From assembly GCA_009838625.1 (NCBI GenBank), contig VXRG01000036.1, positions 1 through 63,418 on the forward strand: a DNA stretch of 63,418 nt. The letters are read 5' to 3'. Position 1 is the first letter of the stretch, and the number at the start of each line of letters is the position of its first letter. The notes under the pieces are model-generated. The model ran no database searches and was not told the origin of the DNA. It worked only from the letters and a program-made list of their open reading frames with translations. The translations under genes and the position numbers were made by a program. This document shows positions 52,104 to 60,993 of the stretch, one piece after another. The stretch comes from Caldilineaceae bacterium SB0664_bin_27. Its GTDB lineage: Bacteria; Chloroflexota; Anaerolineae; Caldilineales; Caldilineaceae.

Positions 52104-53267
52104 TTACCAATTGGTATACGACCCATCGCGCCGGCGCAAATGGGGAGCCTCCCAGAAACGAAACTCTTCCTTCTGCGCCCTTTCCTCGTTGAACTCGACA
52201 CCCAGGCCCGGGCCGTCTGGCACGACATAGTAATATCCGTCCAGCTCCGGCTGCTCGGGAAACCACTCTTCATCGTAGAATCTGCCTTCCTCGGTCGGCG
52301 AAACCCGCACCTCCAGCCATGCAAAGTTTGGCACCGCCGCCGCCAGATGAACTGTTGCCGCGCTGCAGATTGGGCCGAGAGGGTTGTGCGGCATCAGGTC
52401 GATGTAATGCGCCTCGGCCATGCCGGCAACCTTGACCGCCTCGGTCAATCCACCTACATTACAGACATCGATGCGCGCAAACTGAGCAATGCCCCGCTCA
52501 ATGTAGGGCAAAAACTGCCACTTGCTGGAAAACTCCTCGCCTATGGCAAAAGGGACGTCGGTCATGCTGCGCAGCGCCTCGTAGGCCTCGGGCGTCTCGT
52601 CACGAATCGGCTCCTCGAGAAAATCCAAAGTGCCCGAAGGCATCCGCTGGCAGAAGGACGCAGCCTCTGCCACGCTCAAGCGGTGATGGTAGTCGATGCC
52701 CATCACCGGTTCCGGCCCAATCGCCTCGCGCACGGCCGTCAGCCATTGGGCTGTAATGCCCAAAGATTCGCGCGGTTCGAAGATGAAGTCAGGCTCGCCC
52801 TCATCACTGGCCGCGCTGCGGCCGGCTCTGATGGCGGGCCAGCCCAGCTCCACCAACAGCTTGACATTCTCGATCAACTCTTCTTTCGTCGATCCTCCGG
52901 TCGAGGCAAAGCAGGGAACCAGTTCCCGCTGCTTTCCTCCCAGCAGCTGGTACACAGGGACATTGAGCGCCTTGCCGGCGATGTCGTACAGGGCAATGTC
53001 TATAGCAGAGATAGCCGCGGTCAGCACGCGACCACCTTCAAAGTACTGGCTGCGGTACATCTCCTGCCACAGTGCCCCTATCCTCAGCGGATCGCGGCCG
53101 ATAAGGAACTCCCGGTAATGGTTCACCGCACCTGTCACAGCCAACTCACGGCCGGACAGGCCCGCCTCTCCCCAACCATGCAGACCCTCGTCAGTTTCAA
53201 CCTTGACAATCATCTGGTTGCGCTGACCCACCCATGCTGGATATGTCTTGATGTCAGTAATTTTCAT
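52104..53267 (-). CDS. Enolase-superfamily dehydratase (galactonate dehydratase-like)
   Basis: A 387-residue mandelate racemase/muconate lactonizing enzyme family protein. It opens MKITDIKTYPAWVG and has GWGEAGLSGRELAV, AISAIDIALYDIAGKALNVPVYQLLGG, the acidic metal ligands in GIDYHHRLSV, FLEEPIRDE and IGEEFSSKW, and HNPLGPICSAATVHLAAA near the end. This layout is closest to D-galactonate dehydratases. The usual KxK-type catalytic segment reads IRAGRS, so the exact acid sugar is uncertain. I start at 53267, where GGGAGA precedes the ATG; an in-frame start at 53348 adds unrelated residues. Confidence 0.82.
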   Translation of the reverse strand: MKITDIKTYPAWVGQRNQMIVKVETDEGLHGWGEAGLSGRELAVTGAVNHYREFLIGRDPLRIGALWQEMYRSQYFEGGRVLTAAISAIDIALYDIAGKALNVPVYQLLGGKQRELVPCFASTGGSTKEELIENVKLLVELGWPAIRAGRSAASDEGEPDFIFEPRESLGITAQWLTAVREAIGPEPVMGIDYHHRLSVAEAASFCQRMPSGTLDFLEEPIRDETPEAYEALRSMTDVPFAIGEEFSSKWQFLPYIERGIAQFARIDVCNVGGLTEAVKVAGMAEAHYIDLMPHNPLGPICSAATVHLAAAVPNFAWLEVRVSPTEEGRFYDEEWFPEQPELDGYYYVVPDGPGLGVEFNEERAQKEEFRFWEAPHLRRRDGSYTNW

Positions 53268-53443
53268 GGCTTCTCCCTGTTCTTCCCCCAATCTCACCAT
53301 GCGATGGCAAAAATGAATGCGCAAGCTCCTCACCAAATAGCCGAACAAGAGATCTCACGATCCCTGCACCGGAAATGCCTGATTAGAAAAAACTCTCGCT
53401 GTTTCAGGAAACTGAGACGTGACCTCAATATCCAGCAATTCTG

Positions 53444-54376
53444 CTAACCCTCAACCGCCGCCCGCAGCCTGTTCCCTTCCTCGTCCGAAAGCGCCCGGCT
53501 GCCTGCGTCGGCGTTCGTACGCGCCTGCTCAGCTGACTTGGCGCCGGGGATCGACACTGATACAGCCGGATGACTGAGAGTATGGCGAATCGCAGCCTGT
53601 ACCATCTCTCTGCCAGGAGATACAACCTCGCCGAGCCGTCCTACCCGTGCAGCCTGGGCCTCGAACTGGTCCTGTTGTGCGCCGCCTTCGTTCCAGCTTG
53701 CCCGAACGGTATCTGTGAACACTGCCCCCCTCGAATAGCGCCCGGACAACAGGCCTTTGGCCAGAGGACCTCGTACCATCACCGCGATTCCGTGCTCCTG
53801 GCAGTAGGGCAGGAACGCCTTCTCGGGTCCGCGGTTCAGAAGAGAGTAGTCCACCTGAACTACGCTGCAAGTCCCCTCGCGATTGAAGCGCTTGAGCACC
53901 TCAAGGTCGTTGGTCGAAATGCCGTAGGCGCGCAAGCAGCCCTCATCCTTCAGCGCTTCAAACCCTTCCAGATAGACCTTCGGGTCGCCTAGATCTCCCT
54001 TGTGACAGAGGATAACATCCACCCAGTCAGTTCGCAGTCGGCCCAGGATGGCGTGGCCCGATATACGGATCGAGTCGACGCTGTTCTTGGGAATCTCGCC
54101 GCCCGTACGTTGAGCCCAGTTGCCGATTTTGCTGACCAGGATCACATTGTGGCGAATCCCGCTGAGCGCCTGTCCGACCCGCATTTCTGAGAGGCTGTTG
54201 GGAATGCCGTACGACTCGGCGACATCAAAAAGGGTCATGCCGGCATCATAGGCAGCCCGCACGGTTGACCAAGCCGTTGCATCGTCGATATCGCCCCACT
54301 GATTGCCAATGTTCCACGCACCCAGCCCAACCGCGGAGACGGGCCAGCCGAGTTTTCCAAACGATTTTGTAAGCAT
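53444..54376 (-). CDS. Aldo/keto reductase
   Basis: A 310-residue (beta/alpha)8 oxidoreductase. The start MLTKSFGKLGWPVSAVGLGAW (first part quoted) is typical. The catalytic tetrad can be seen: Asp51 in TLFDVAESYG, Tyr56, Lys83 in LVSKIG and the His in VILCHKGDLG. PLAKGLLSG and a C-terminal VSIPGAKSAEQARTNADA bind the NADP phosphate. I choose the ATG at 54376 (AAGGAG eight bases upstream) over an upstream frame to 54502. It probably reduces a sugar or aldehyde; it neighbours the dehydratase gene on the same strand. Confidence 0.88.
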   Translation of the reverse strand: MLTKSFGKLGWPVSAVGLGAWNIGNQWGDIDDATAWSTVRAAYDAGMTLFDVAESYGIPNSLSEMRVGQALSGIRHNVILVSKIGNWAQRTGGEIPKNSVDSIRISGHAILGRLRTDWVDVILCHKGDLGDPKVYLEGFEALKDEGCLRAYGISTNDLEVLKRFNREGTCSVVQVDYSLLNRGPEKAFLPYCQEHGIAVMVRGPLAKGLLSGRYSRGAVFTDTVRASWNEGGAQQDQFEAQAARVGRLGEVVSPGREMVQAAIRHTLSHPAVSVSIPGAKSAEQARTNADAGSRALSDEEGNRLRAAVEG

Positions 54377-54608
54377 GTAGGAGACTCCTTGCACTATTGT
54401 GGGAAAGCAAGATGTGAAGCCCACACATCCCGCTTGTAGCCCGAATTGTCTGCCATCGCGCAATAATTGGCAAAGGAGGGGAAGAGACATGTCACTGCAC
54501 AAGGCGTCTCCAATTGAGAATTCGGTAAACCGCTGCGAGAGATTCGAACCAAAATTCGTAACGATGCTTCAAAATATTTGACAAAAGACAAAAGAAATAC
54601 CAAATGTA

Positions 54609-54637
54609 TTGACAAGGGGCATCTAAATTGCTAGAAT
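54609..54637 (+). promoter_or_regulatory. Consensus-like promoter of the DUF2089 gene
   Basis: A perfect TTGACA and TAGAAT separated by 17 bases, 25 bases upstream of the GTG start, with GGAAGGAGG between. One of the strongest promoters in the window. Confidence 0.8.
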
Positions 54638-54661
54638 GCATCAACAAGGAAGGAGGATGAC

Positions 54662-55033
54662 GTGCGCAAAGTATTGGAAGAGTGCCCTTCGTGTGGAGGG
54701 GCGGTTGAAGTAACACGTGTTTCGTGTACTTTCTGCGACACCGAAGTAACCGGCCGCTTCGCGCCCTGCCGCTTCTGCCGCCTTCCCCCCGAGACGGCTC
54801 AGTTCCTGGAGGTCTTCGTCAGGAATCGCGGCAACGTAAAGGAGATGGAACGTGAGCTTGGCATCTCCTACTGGATTATTCGCAGTCGCATCAATGACCT
54901 GATAACCGACCTTGGATTTGAATCCGAGAAGCAGGACGAGTTCGCCAGCCAGCGGCAGGAGATTCTGGAAAGAGTCAGCGGTGGTGAACTGACTGCCGCT
55001 GAAGCGGCTGAGCTCCTTGGCCAGCTTCAGTGA
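54662..55033 (+). CDS. DUF2089 zinc-ribbon/HTH regulator
   Basis: A 123-residue protein with an N-terminal zinc ribbon (Cys8, Cys11, Cys22, Cys25) plus Cys36 and Cys39 in PCRFCRLP. A helix-turn-helix-like core follows: FLEVFVRNRGNVKEMERELGISYWIIRSRI near 50-77 (part only). It ends with a SHOCT-like helix, GGELTAAEAAELLGQL. DUF2089 proteins are thought to be DNA-binding regulators. The start is GTG with a very strong AAGGAGG eight bases upstream. The next gene, 115 bases on, also starts with a SHOCT-like segment, so the two probably act together. Confidence 0.88.
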   Translation: MRKVLEECPSCGGAVEVTRVSCTFCDTEVTGRFAPCRFCRLPPETAQFLEVFVRNRGNVKEMERELGISYWIIRSRINDLITDLGFESEKQDEFASQRQEILERVSGGELTAAEAAELLGQLQ

Positions 55034-55147
55034 AGAAAGCATGCCGGATGGTGTGCCTATCGAGGCTGGAACGACTGTAGTCAACTGTGTAACGAGGCGA
55101 AAGACCGCAAACCAGATAAACTGAGAAGAGATGAAGGAGCAGAAGAA

Positions 55148-55777
55148 ATGGCGCAGGAGCGGATCACCGTACTGAGGATGCTGGAAGAGGGAAAAATTAC
55201 AGTAGATGAAGCAACCGCGCTCCTCGACGTTATCGAGCAGCCGGACTTTTCAGAGGAACAGCAAACTGCTTCGTCTCCTGTCCAACCGCTTAAGAGGGAT
55301 CCCTTGGGTCAGCCCCAGCCCTCGGGCGCGTCAGAGGGAGATTTATCCGGAGTCGATCTGACAAAGATGACGAAGATGAAGATTCACGGCGTGACGCCTG
55401 AGTTCATCGAACGTATTCGCCAGCTGGGTCTTACCGACCTCTCAATGGACAAACTGGTGGAGATGCGCATCCATGGTGTAACGCCAGATTATGTTCTGGA
55501 GATTCGGGCTGCGGGGCTGGATCCTTCCGTGAACCAACTGATCGAAATGAGGATTCATGGGGTGACTCCCGATTATGTGCGGGAGCTTCAGATAATGGGA
55601 TACGCCGACCTGAACGTACCCAAGCTGGTCGAAATGCGTATCCATGGGGTGACTCCCGACTATATTCGGCAAATGGAAGCCCTGGGTGTGGAGGGGCTCA
55701 CGCTGGACCGACTTATCGAAATGCGCATCCATGGCGTCGACGCCGAATACCTGAAAAGTATGAACAAGTTGGGGTAG
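55148..55777 (+). CDS. SHOCT-like protein with five 29-residue MRIHGVTPDY repeats
   Basis: A 209-residue protein. Residues 1-30 form a SHOCT-like helical pair (ITVLRMLEEGKITVDEATALL). A charged, proline-rich linker follows to about 70. Then comes a tandem array with the core M(K/R)IHGVTP(D/E)(Y/F) at positions 77, 106, 134, 163 and 192, a spacing of 28-29 residues. The DNA is also repetitive. Related repeats occur in the extracellular or sensor parts of M56-type peptidases and anti-sigma-like proteins. No membrane helix is present. It is in an operon with the DUF2089 gene; I infer a protein-binding partner of that regulator. Confidence 0.8.
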   Translation: MAQERITVLRMLEEGKITVDEATALLDVIEQPDFSEEQQTASSPVQPLKRDPLGQPQPSGASEGDLSGVDLTKMTKMKIHGVTPEFIERIRQLGLTDLSMDKLVEMRIHGVTPDYVLEIRAAGLDPSVNQLIEMRIHGVTPDYVRELQIMGYADLNVPKLVEMRIHGVTPDYIRQMEALGVEGLTLDRLIEMRIHGVDAEYLKSMNKLG

Positions 55778-55966
55778 GGACCTTCTCGTTTCGCCCACTC
55801 TTCGAGGCAAGGCTCTGTCGCCACTGGTACTGCGAAATGGACATTCAGGGCGCCGTTCCCGTTTGCCGAGAATTGGAATTCATTGACAACGGCTTTTACA
55901 TGGGGTCAAATTGGGCAAGTCGGTCAAGGCTTTTCTCATGCTCAACAGAACACAAGCGAGCCCCTT

Positions 55967-57310
55967 ATGGCAACTCAACCCAATATACTGGTCATCCTTA
56001 CCGATCAGCAGACGCAAGCGGCACTTAGCGCCCACGGCAATCCCTTCCTGCACACGCCGCACATGGATTCCCTCGTCCATAGCGGGTTGACATTTCGAAA
56101 CGCCTACTGCGCCTCACCTGTCTGCGGTCCCTCACGGGGCAGCCTGCTCACCGGTCGGCTCCCACATAGGACCGGTGTAGAGGTCAACGGTCCTGCCGTC
56201 CAACCTGGCATTACTACGATGGGCCAGCACTTTCGACAGGCCGGCTACCGACCCTACTACGCCGGCAAGCTGCATCTAGGGCAGAATCCCAGGCAAGGCG
56301 TCGAGGAAGTCGGGGGAAGGCTGGGCTTCGAGTTCCTCTGCGACGAATACCCGGAAGGAACTCCCCGTCAACTTGGAACCGACACCGACCCCCTTTGGAC
56401 AGACCATGCAGTAGAATTTCTGCAGAATCAGGCCCCGACAGACTCCGGCTCCGATGTCCCTTTCCTACTCGTTGCCTCCCTCCACAATCCCCATGACATC
56501 TGCTACTGGGTAATGGAATGGCACCACATTGTCGATGTCCCCTCCGACAGCGAGTTGCCTCCTCTGCCTACCAACTTCCTGCCAGTCCCTGATGAGCCGG
56601 AATTTGTCAGTTTCTGCCGCCATCGAACCGAATACGGCCCCGAAATGAGCTGGACCCACAAATGGGACGAGAACGACTGGCGCAGATACCTCTATGTTTA
56701 CAATCGCCTGACCGAACGGGTCGATGAGCAGATTGGCAGGTTGCTCAGGGCGCTTGAAGAGAGCGGTCTCGCCGACGACACATTAGTCGTACTGACAAGT
56801 GACCACGGCGAAGGGGTGGCTGCTCACAAGTGGGTCACCAAATTGATACTTTGGGAGGAGGTCGTAAATGTGCCGTTCGTGATTCGGTTGCCCGGGGCGG
56901 TTCCGGAGAACCAGGTGGACCGCACGCATCTCGTTTCCGGCGTAGACCTGTTGCCGACTCTGTGCGACTACGCAGGCATCGCCGCCCCTGAAGGAATAGA
57001 CGGGCAAAGTGTGCGCCCGGTGATCGAGAATCCCGCACTGGCGGGGCGCTCTCATATTGTGACGGAGCTGCAGCCCTTTCTGGACGATGAAACAAAAAAG
57101 GGCCGCATGATCCGCACGGCCCGCTACAAATATATCGCCTTCTCGCACGGTCAGCGCCCGGAACTGCTCTTCGACCTGGAAAACGATCCCGGCGAAACCG
57201 AAAACCTGGCCTACCAGGTTGCCTACCGAGAGGTTCTGTCAGAGCACCGCGAGCTATTGAGCGAAGAAATCGGGAAGACTGCGGATCCGTTTGTGCTTCC
57301 GGTAGGCTAA
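55967..57310 (+). CDS. Type I sulfatase (formylglycine-dependent)
   Basis: A 447-residue sulfatase from the ATG at 55967. NILVILTDQQTQAALSAHG contains the metal ligand Asp13; the maturation motif is Cys53-Gly-Pro-Ser-Arg57 followed by GSLLTGRLPHRTG. Other landmarks are YYAGKLHLGQNP, VASLHNPHD, VVLTSDHGEGVAAHKW and LFDLENDPGETENLA. It differs substantially from the other sulfatase near 39 kb, so they likely serve different substrates. No signal peptide. An in-frame codon at 55883 would add 28 residues without support. The ribosome site is weak. Confidence 0.87.
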   Translation: MATQPNILVILTDQQTQAALSAHGNPFLHTPHMDSLVHSGLTFRNAYCASPVCGPSRGSLLTGRLPHRTGVEVNGPAVQPGITTMGQHFRQAGYRPYYAGKLHLGQNPRQGVEEVGGRLGFEFLCDEYPEGTPRQLGTDTDPLWTDHAVEFLQNQAPTDSGSDVPFLLVASLHNPHDICYWVMEWHHIVDVPSDSELPPLPTNFLPVPDEPEFVSFCRHRTEYGPEMSWTHKWDENDWRRYLYVYNRLTERVDEQIGRLLRALEESGLADDTLVVLTSDHGEGVAAHKWVTKLILWEEVVNVPFVIRLPGAVPENQVDRTHLVSGVDLLPTLCDYAGIAAPEGIDGQSVRPVIENPALAGRSHIVTELQPFLDDETKKGRMIRTARYKYIAFSHGQRPELLFDLENDPGETENLAYQVAYREVLSEHRELLSEEIGKTADPFVLPVG

Positions 57311-57363
57311 AGTACTCGGCAAGTCTGAGGCGGCGCATCTGACTTTGCCAAAGCCGAACATTG

Positions 57364-57987
57364 TCAACGCGCTATCGGAAACCAAGCCCTTAGGATCTCG
57401 GTGAGACTTTGGAATGACCTGTCCTCACACTTGGCCAGGGAAACTCTCTGTGCAATCTGCAGGTATAAGGATGAACTTCTCCTCTTCTTCGTTTTGCGCA
57501 AGGTAGCTTCAAAGGCTTCTTTGGGCCTGTCTGGCTTTAAGTTTCCCTGCTTCAACCAGTCGTTTTCGCGTAGCCAACGATATAGACCTCGGTGCTCGGT
57601 CTTCCAGCCTACAACCTCTTCGAGATGGCGTGAGTCTCGCCACAGCCACGCTTCCAGTTCCGGAACTATGACAATAGCCTTTGCCCTATCCTTCCAGTTT
57701 GAAAGGGCGAATTCCTCATTTAGATTCTCTTGCAATTTCGGAGGCGATAATTGCTCTTTCCCACACCCTTCGTAGTCGAAAACGAGCAGACCGCAGCAAT
57801 ATCGGTTAGAGAATCCTGAGCTGTCGAGAAACCCTACCCCGCGATGTGCGCAACCTGGATCACGCTCGGGATGTACGAGAATGTCAAAAGTAACTGGCCG
57901 GATTCCTAATGCGTCCGGTCTCCCCAACACGCCTTTCAAAGTCTGTTCCATGCTCTTATCTGCTGCCAAAATGATCAAGTCTTTCAT
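57364..57987 (-). CDS. TOPRIM/DUF4276-like partner of an ATPase
   Basis: A 207-residue protein with acidic motifs in TOPRIM-like order: LIILAAD at 4-10, LLVFDYEGCG at 67-76 and VPELEAWLW at 108-116. The C terminus is basic (KTKKRRSSS). This resembles DUF4276 and related TOPRIM-like proteins found next to AAA ATPases in OLD/PARIS-like and methylation-associated defence systems. The ATG overlaps the ATPase stop by four bases. I infer a nuclease or effector role controlled by the ATPase; the family assignment is by motif only. Confidence 0.6.
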   Translation of the reverse strand: MKDLIILAADKSMEQTLKGVLGRPDALGIRPVTFDILVHPERDPGCAHRGVGFLDSSGFSNRYCCGLLVFDYEGCGKEQLSPPKLQENLNEEFALSNWKDRAKAIVIVPELEAWLWRDSRHLEEVVGWKTEHRGLYRWLRENDWLKQGNLKPDRPKEAFEATLRKTKKRRSSSLYLQIAQRVSLAKCEDRSFQSLTEILRAWFPIAR

Positions 57988-59243
57988 CCTAAAACGCCTG
58001 ATGCGAGAAGTGTTCCCAATGCTACCTCTCCCTGCCAGTCCTGTAGCATAGGGTGCTCGGAACCAAAGACAATGTCAGTAGCGCCTGACTTGTCTTTGGC
58101 AAAGCAGAGCAAATCATCCATTTCGGCCGCATTTAGTACCATCAGCGAGTGCGTTGCAAGCAAAACCTGTGACTCATACATTGACGACAAAGAATCAAAT
58201 GCAGTTGCAACAGCGCGGGGATGAATGCCATTCTCCGGTTCTTCAATTAAGAATATTCCCTCTAGATCAGGAAGGTAGGCCGGCAAAGTGAGGCCTGTCA
58301 GACGCAGAGTACCATCAGAAACCAGCCACGAAGGCACTCTCAAATCTCCCTCATATTCGTAGACCAAATAGCAGTGTCTGTCCTCCGGCCGCTCTACAGT
58401 CCTTATGTCAACCAGATCTGTAAGGGCCGTCTGCAAGTGGGCAATCCATTCACTGTAGCGTTCCGGGCTTTCTTCCCGCAACTGAGCGACAACCCATGGC
58501 AGGTTTGATCCATCTAGCCGGAATCCTGATACCCTGGTGGGCGGGCTGGGCCGCCTGATCATGAGGCTGTTTAGGACGAGCTGTTGCACACCGCTTTGGA
58601 GAAGCTCTCGAAACCACGTGGCTACAGGAAAATCCTTCTCCACTTCCGGGAGATTGCCAAGGGCCGATTTTTGGGTACCCAATCGGAACGACGGGGCCCA
58701 TCCTTTACCCGACTGAATGTAAGCCTCGCTGTAGAAGTTGTCGTTTCCTCCGGGCACTTTATTGATCACAGCTTTGACATTTCGTTTTCCTTTTGGGGTC
58801 ACCAGTGTAGTCGGAGGGCTTAAGTTTTGAGGAAAGAGCGATCGGAGTTCTGTGTCATACTTGCCTGTCTCTTTGAGTAGTAGCTTTTCAGCCTTGAATT
58901 CGAATTGGCGATCGGTTTCGTCGAAGCCTATTGCAATTTCATACCGAACTGAATCTAGCACTCGCCTCGCAGTTGACTTACGCATTCCCTCCGGTATAAG
59001 TGCCTCTACCGCCAGTTCAAACCTCTCCCCATTGCGTCGGAAGAGCAGATCCTGCGGATTATTGGTGCGACTCTCCAAAGCCGCTTCCAGCCCTTCAGAT
59101 ACCAATTCCTGAAGAAATGCGACCACGTCAAGAAAGGTTGTTTTACCTGAAGCGTTCGGACCTACTAGGACGTGAAATGGCTTGAGCGGTCTTGAAATGT
59201 ATCTGAGACAACGGTAATTTAGAGCTTCCACTAGGGTGATCAA
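57984..59243 (-). CDS. AAA (OLD/RecF-like AAA_15/21) ATPase
   Basis: A 419-residue ATPase with Walker A Gly28-PNASGK-Thr35, a signature-like SDGTLRLTGL, Walker B FLIEE at 331-335 in GIFLIEEPENGIHP, and H-loop His365 in LLATHSLMVLNA. The arrangement is that of SMC/RecF-like ATPases of the AAA_15/AAA_21 group. The start is an unusual TTG that overlaps the methyltransferase stop (TTGA), preceded by GGAGGTGAGCG, a strong ribosome site. It overlaps the TOPRIM-like gene by four bases, so the three proteins are translated as a set. In known two-gene systems such a pair senses phage and triggers a toxic nuclease. Confidence 0.82.
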   Translation of the reverse strand: MITLVEALNYRCLRYISRPLKPFHVLVGPNASGKTTFLDVVAFLQELVSEGLEAALESRTNNPQDLLFRRNGERFELAVEALIPEGMRKSTARRVLDSVRYEIAIGFDETDRQFEFKAEKLLLKETGKYDTELRSLFPQNLSPPTTLVTPKGKRNVKAVINKVPGGNDNFYSEAYIQSGKGWAPSFRLGTQKSALGNLPEVEKDFPVATWFRELLQSGVQQLVLNSLMIRRPSPPTRVSGFRLDGSNLPWVVAQLREESPERYSEWIAHLQTALTDLVDIRTVERPEDRHCYLVYEYEGDLRVPSWLVSDGTLRLTGLTLPAYLPDLEGIFLIEEPENGIHPRAVATAFDSLSSMYESQVLLATHSLMVLNAAEMDDLLCFAKDKSGATDIVFGSEHPMLQDWQGEVALGTLLASGVLG

Positions 59244-60049
59244 CGCTCACCTCCGCTTCTCCTCCTCGTCCAGAAGGCCAGGTAAGGCGGACTGACCGCC
59301 TTGAAGTGCTCCCACGAGCCCGGCTCCGGGTCCTCCTCCCAGGTCGTGTGCTCGCTAAACGCCAGAATCTCGAACCCGCTTGATATCAGGCCGTTGACAA
59401 ACGTCGGCATCGTGTGTCGAAACTCTCTCGGACCAGGCACCTCTATCTTGGTGCCATCTTCGGTCTCAACGCCCCAGGTGTCAGTCCCATAGATGGTCCT
59501 CACGTCAACCTCGCCATCCCTGTAAATCGAGTTGGATGAATAGCCCCTGTCCGGATCGTAGTCGTCGGGGTTGGAGGTCTGCGTATAGGGATTGTGCCAC
59601 TGCACGTGATAGAGCCCGCCTGCCTTGAGAACACGGGCCGCGCCGGCAAAGACTGGGCGGACATCCGGCACGAAGTTGATCGAAAAGGGCTGGTAGACAA
59701 TGTCGAAGGCGTCCCTATTAAAACGGGAAAGATCTCGCATATCTCCCTGAAGCAGGACGGGCGAGAGCCCATAGTGATCGGCAGCTAGTCTATCCTTCTC
59801 GAGTTGCTCATCAGACAGATCAAGTACTGTCACTATTGCGCCTAACAGACCAAGCGCAGCCGACTGCTGTCCCCCGCCTCCTGCAAGGACGAGAACGCGC
59901 TTGTCGCGCACTTCTCCTAGCAAGCCCGCCTCGTCAACCATCTCTCTCGCAGCGGCTTCGTCCAATTCTAATTTGGGCCTCGAGTACAGGACTCCGGCGC
60001 GTGACAATCCGTTCCAGCGTTCCCGGTTGAGACTGGAAAGCTCATCCAT
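59240..60049 (-). CDS. SAM-dependent methyltransferase coupled to the ATPase
   Basis: A 269-residue class I methyltransferase with motif I LVLAGGGGQQSAALG near 53-67, acidic Asp77 in VTVLDLSDEQL, QGDMRDLSRF and FDIVYQPFSINFVPDV. The tail contains PTFVNGLISSGFEILAFSE. The motifs (GGGGQQS, and no NPPY or DPPY) point to a small-molecule methyltransferase, not a DNA modification enzyme. It overlaps the ATPase start by four bases, which is unusual. It may be a metabolic gene drawn into the same transcript as the ATPase pair, or part of the system. Confidence 0.82.
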   Translation of the reverse strand: MDELSSLNRERWNGLSRAGVLYSRPKLELDEAAAREMVDEAGLLGEVRDKRVLVLAGGGGQQSAALGLLGAIVTVLDLSDEQLEKDRLAADHYGLSPVLLQGDMRDLSRFNRDAFDIVYQPFSINFVPDVRPVFAGAARVLKAGGLYHVQWHNPYTQTSNPDDYDPDRGYSSNSIYRDGEVDVRTIYGTDTWGVETEDGTKIEVPGPREFRHTMPTFVNGLISSGFEILAFSEHTTWEEDPEPGSWEHFKAVSPPYLAFWTRRRSGGER

Positions 60050-60186
60050 TTAAGTTTGCTCTCTTGTTGATTTCAACTGGTCGGCGGATCGTGTCAGTGA
60101 GAAGAATGGTTCACTTCAAAGACAGGAATCTCTGTGCATTGCAGAGTCTGACCTGAAATCTCAACTTTGCTTTCTTATACGAGTTT

Positions 60187-60993
60187 CTAGAATCGGCGTT
60201 CTTCCTGTTGCTCCCGATTCCCCATCAGCTCCTGCCAGCATGCGTGGCGGATGATCCGCTCCTTGTAGTGGTCGCTCTGTGAGACCCCCAAAGGATTGCC
60301 AAAAGAAAGTATGTTAACCGCATCCTGCGCTTTGTCGCGTGCGTCCCAATCGCGCGTCCGGTTCAGTGCCTCCGGGTCATGGTTCCATGAGGGAGCGCTG
60401 TTCTCACTGGTGCGGTTGAACAGAAACTTGATCATGTGGCGCTTGACACTCGAACTGTTGCAAGCCGTGCCGTGCCACAAATCGTAGTGAGTGATTGCAA
60501 AAGTACCAGCCTGTACAGTCAGGGGCACCTGACCGCGAATGTTAGTGTAGGTCGCCATTCTGTCAGTCGGCGCGTTTCGAAACTGGGTTCCCGGAACGAT
60601 GACAGTAGGGCCCATCTCCGGAGTGATGGTGTGCGGGTAGTAGAGCCCCAGCAAGCGATCGATCGTCGTGCCGCGGTTGTTTGTGCCGTCCTGGTGCCAC
60701 TGCATATCGCCGGACCCGGGCAGTTTGCAGTGCCAGTGCCGGTGGGAATTTACAGTGTAATCCTCGCCAAGTAGGCTGATCAGGGCGCCTCGTACCTGCG
60801 GATGCTCGACAACCTGCCAAAGCTCGGGAACCGACTCGGTAATTGCGTCGCCCGGGTTGGCGGTCAGTCCATCTAGCTCTTCAGATATCTGCTTGTTTAG
60901 GCCGGCAGGCAGATCCAATTCGACGACATGGAAGCCATTGACCAGGAAGAGCGCCATGTCAACGTCAGTCAACAGATAATCGGTAGCAGTCAT
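60187..60993 (-). CDS. Phytanoyl-CoA dioxygenase (PhyH) family oxygenase
   Basis: A 268-residue Fe(II)/2-oxoglutarate oxygenase with His100-Gln-Asp102 in MQWHQDGTNN, distal His174 in DLWHGTACN and Arg185 to bind 2-oxoglutarate. It is only distantly like the other PhyH protein of the window. Its ATG overlaps the preceding 94-residue ORF stop by four bases. A methyltransferase follows after 137 bases. Oxygenase plus methyltransferase suggests tailoring of a small molecule; the substrate is unknown. Confidence 0.85.
   Translation of the reverse strand: MTATDYLLTDVDMALFLVNGFHVVELDLPAGLNKQISEELDGLTANPGDAITESVPELWQVVEHPQVRGALISLLGEDYTVNSHRHWHCKLPGSGDMQWHQDGTNNRGTTIDRLLGLYYPHTITPEMGPTVIVPGTQFRNAPTDRMATYTNIRGQVPLTVQAGTFAITHYDLWHGTACNSSSVKRHMIKFLFNRTSENSAPSWNHDPEALNRTRDWDARDKAQDAVNILSFGNPLGVSQSDHYKERIIRHACWQELMGNREQQEERRF

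Noticed and set aside
59240-60049. Reading the methyltransferase as a DNA methylase of a restriction or defence system
   Set aside because: No NPPY, DPPY or cytosine-methylase PC motif; the fold motifs are those of small-molecule methyltransferases.
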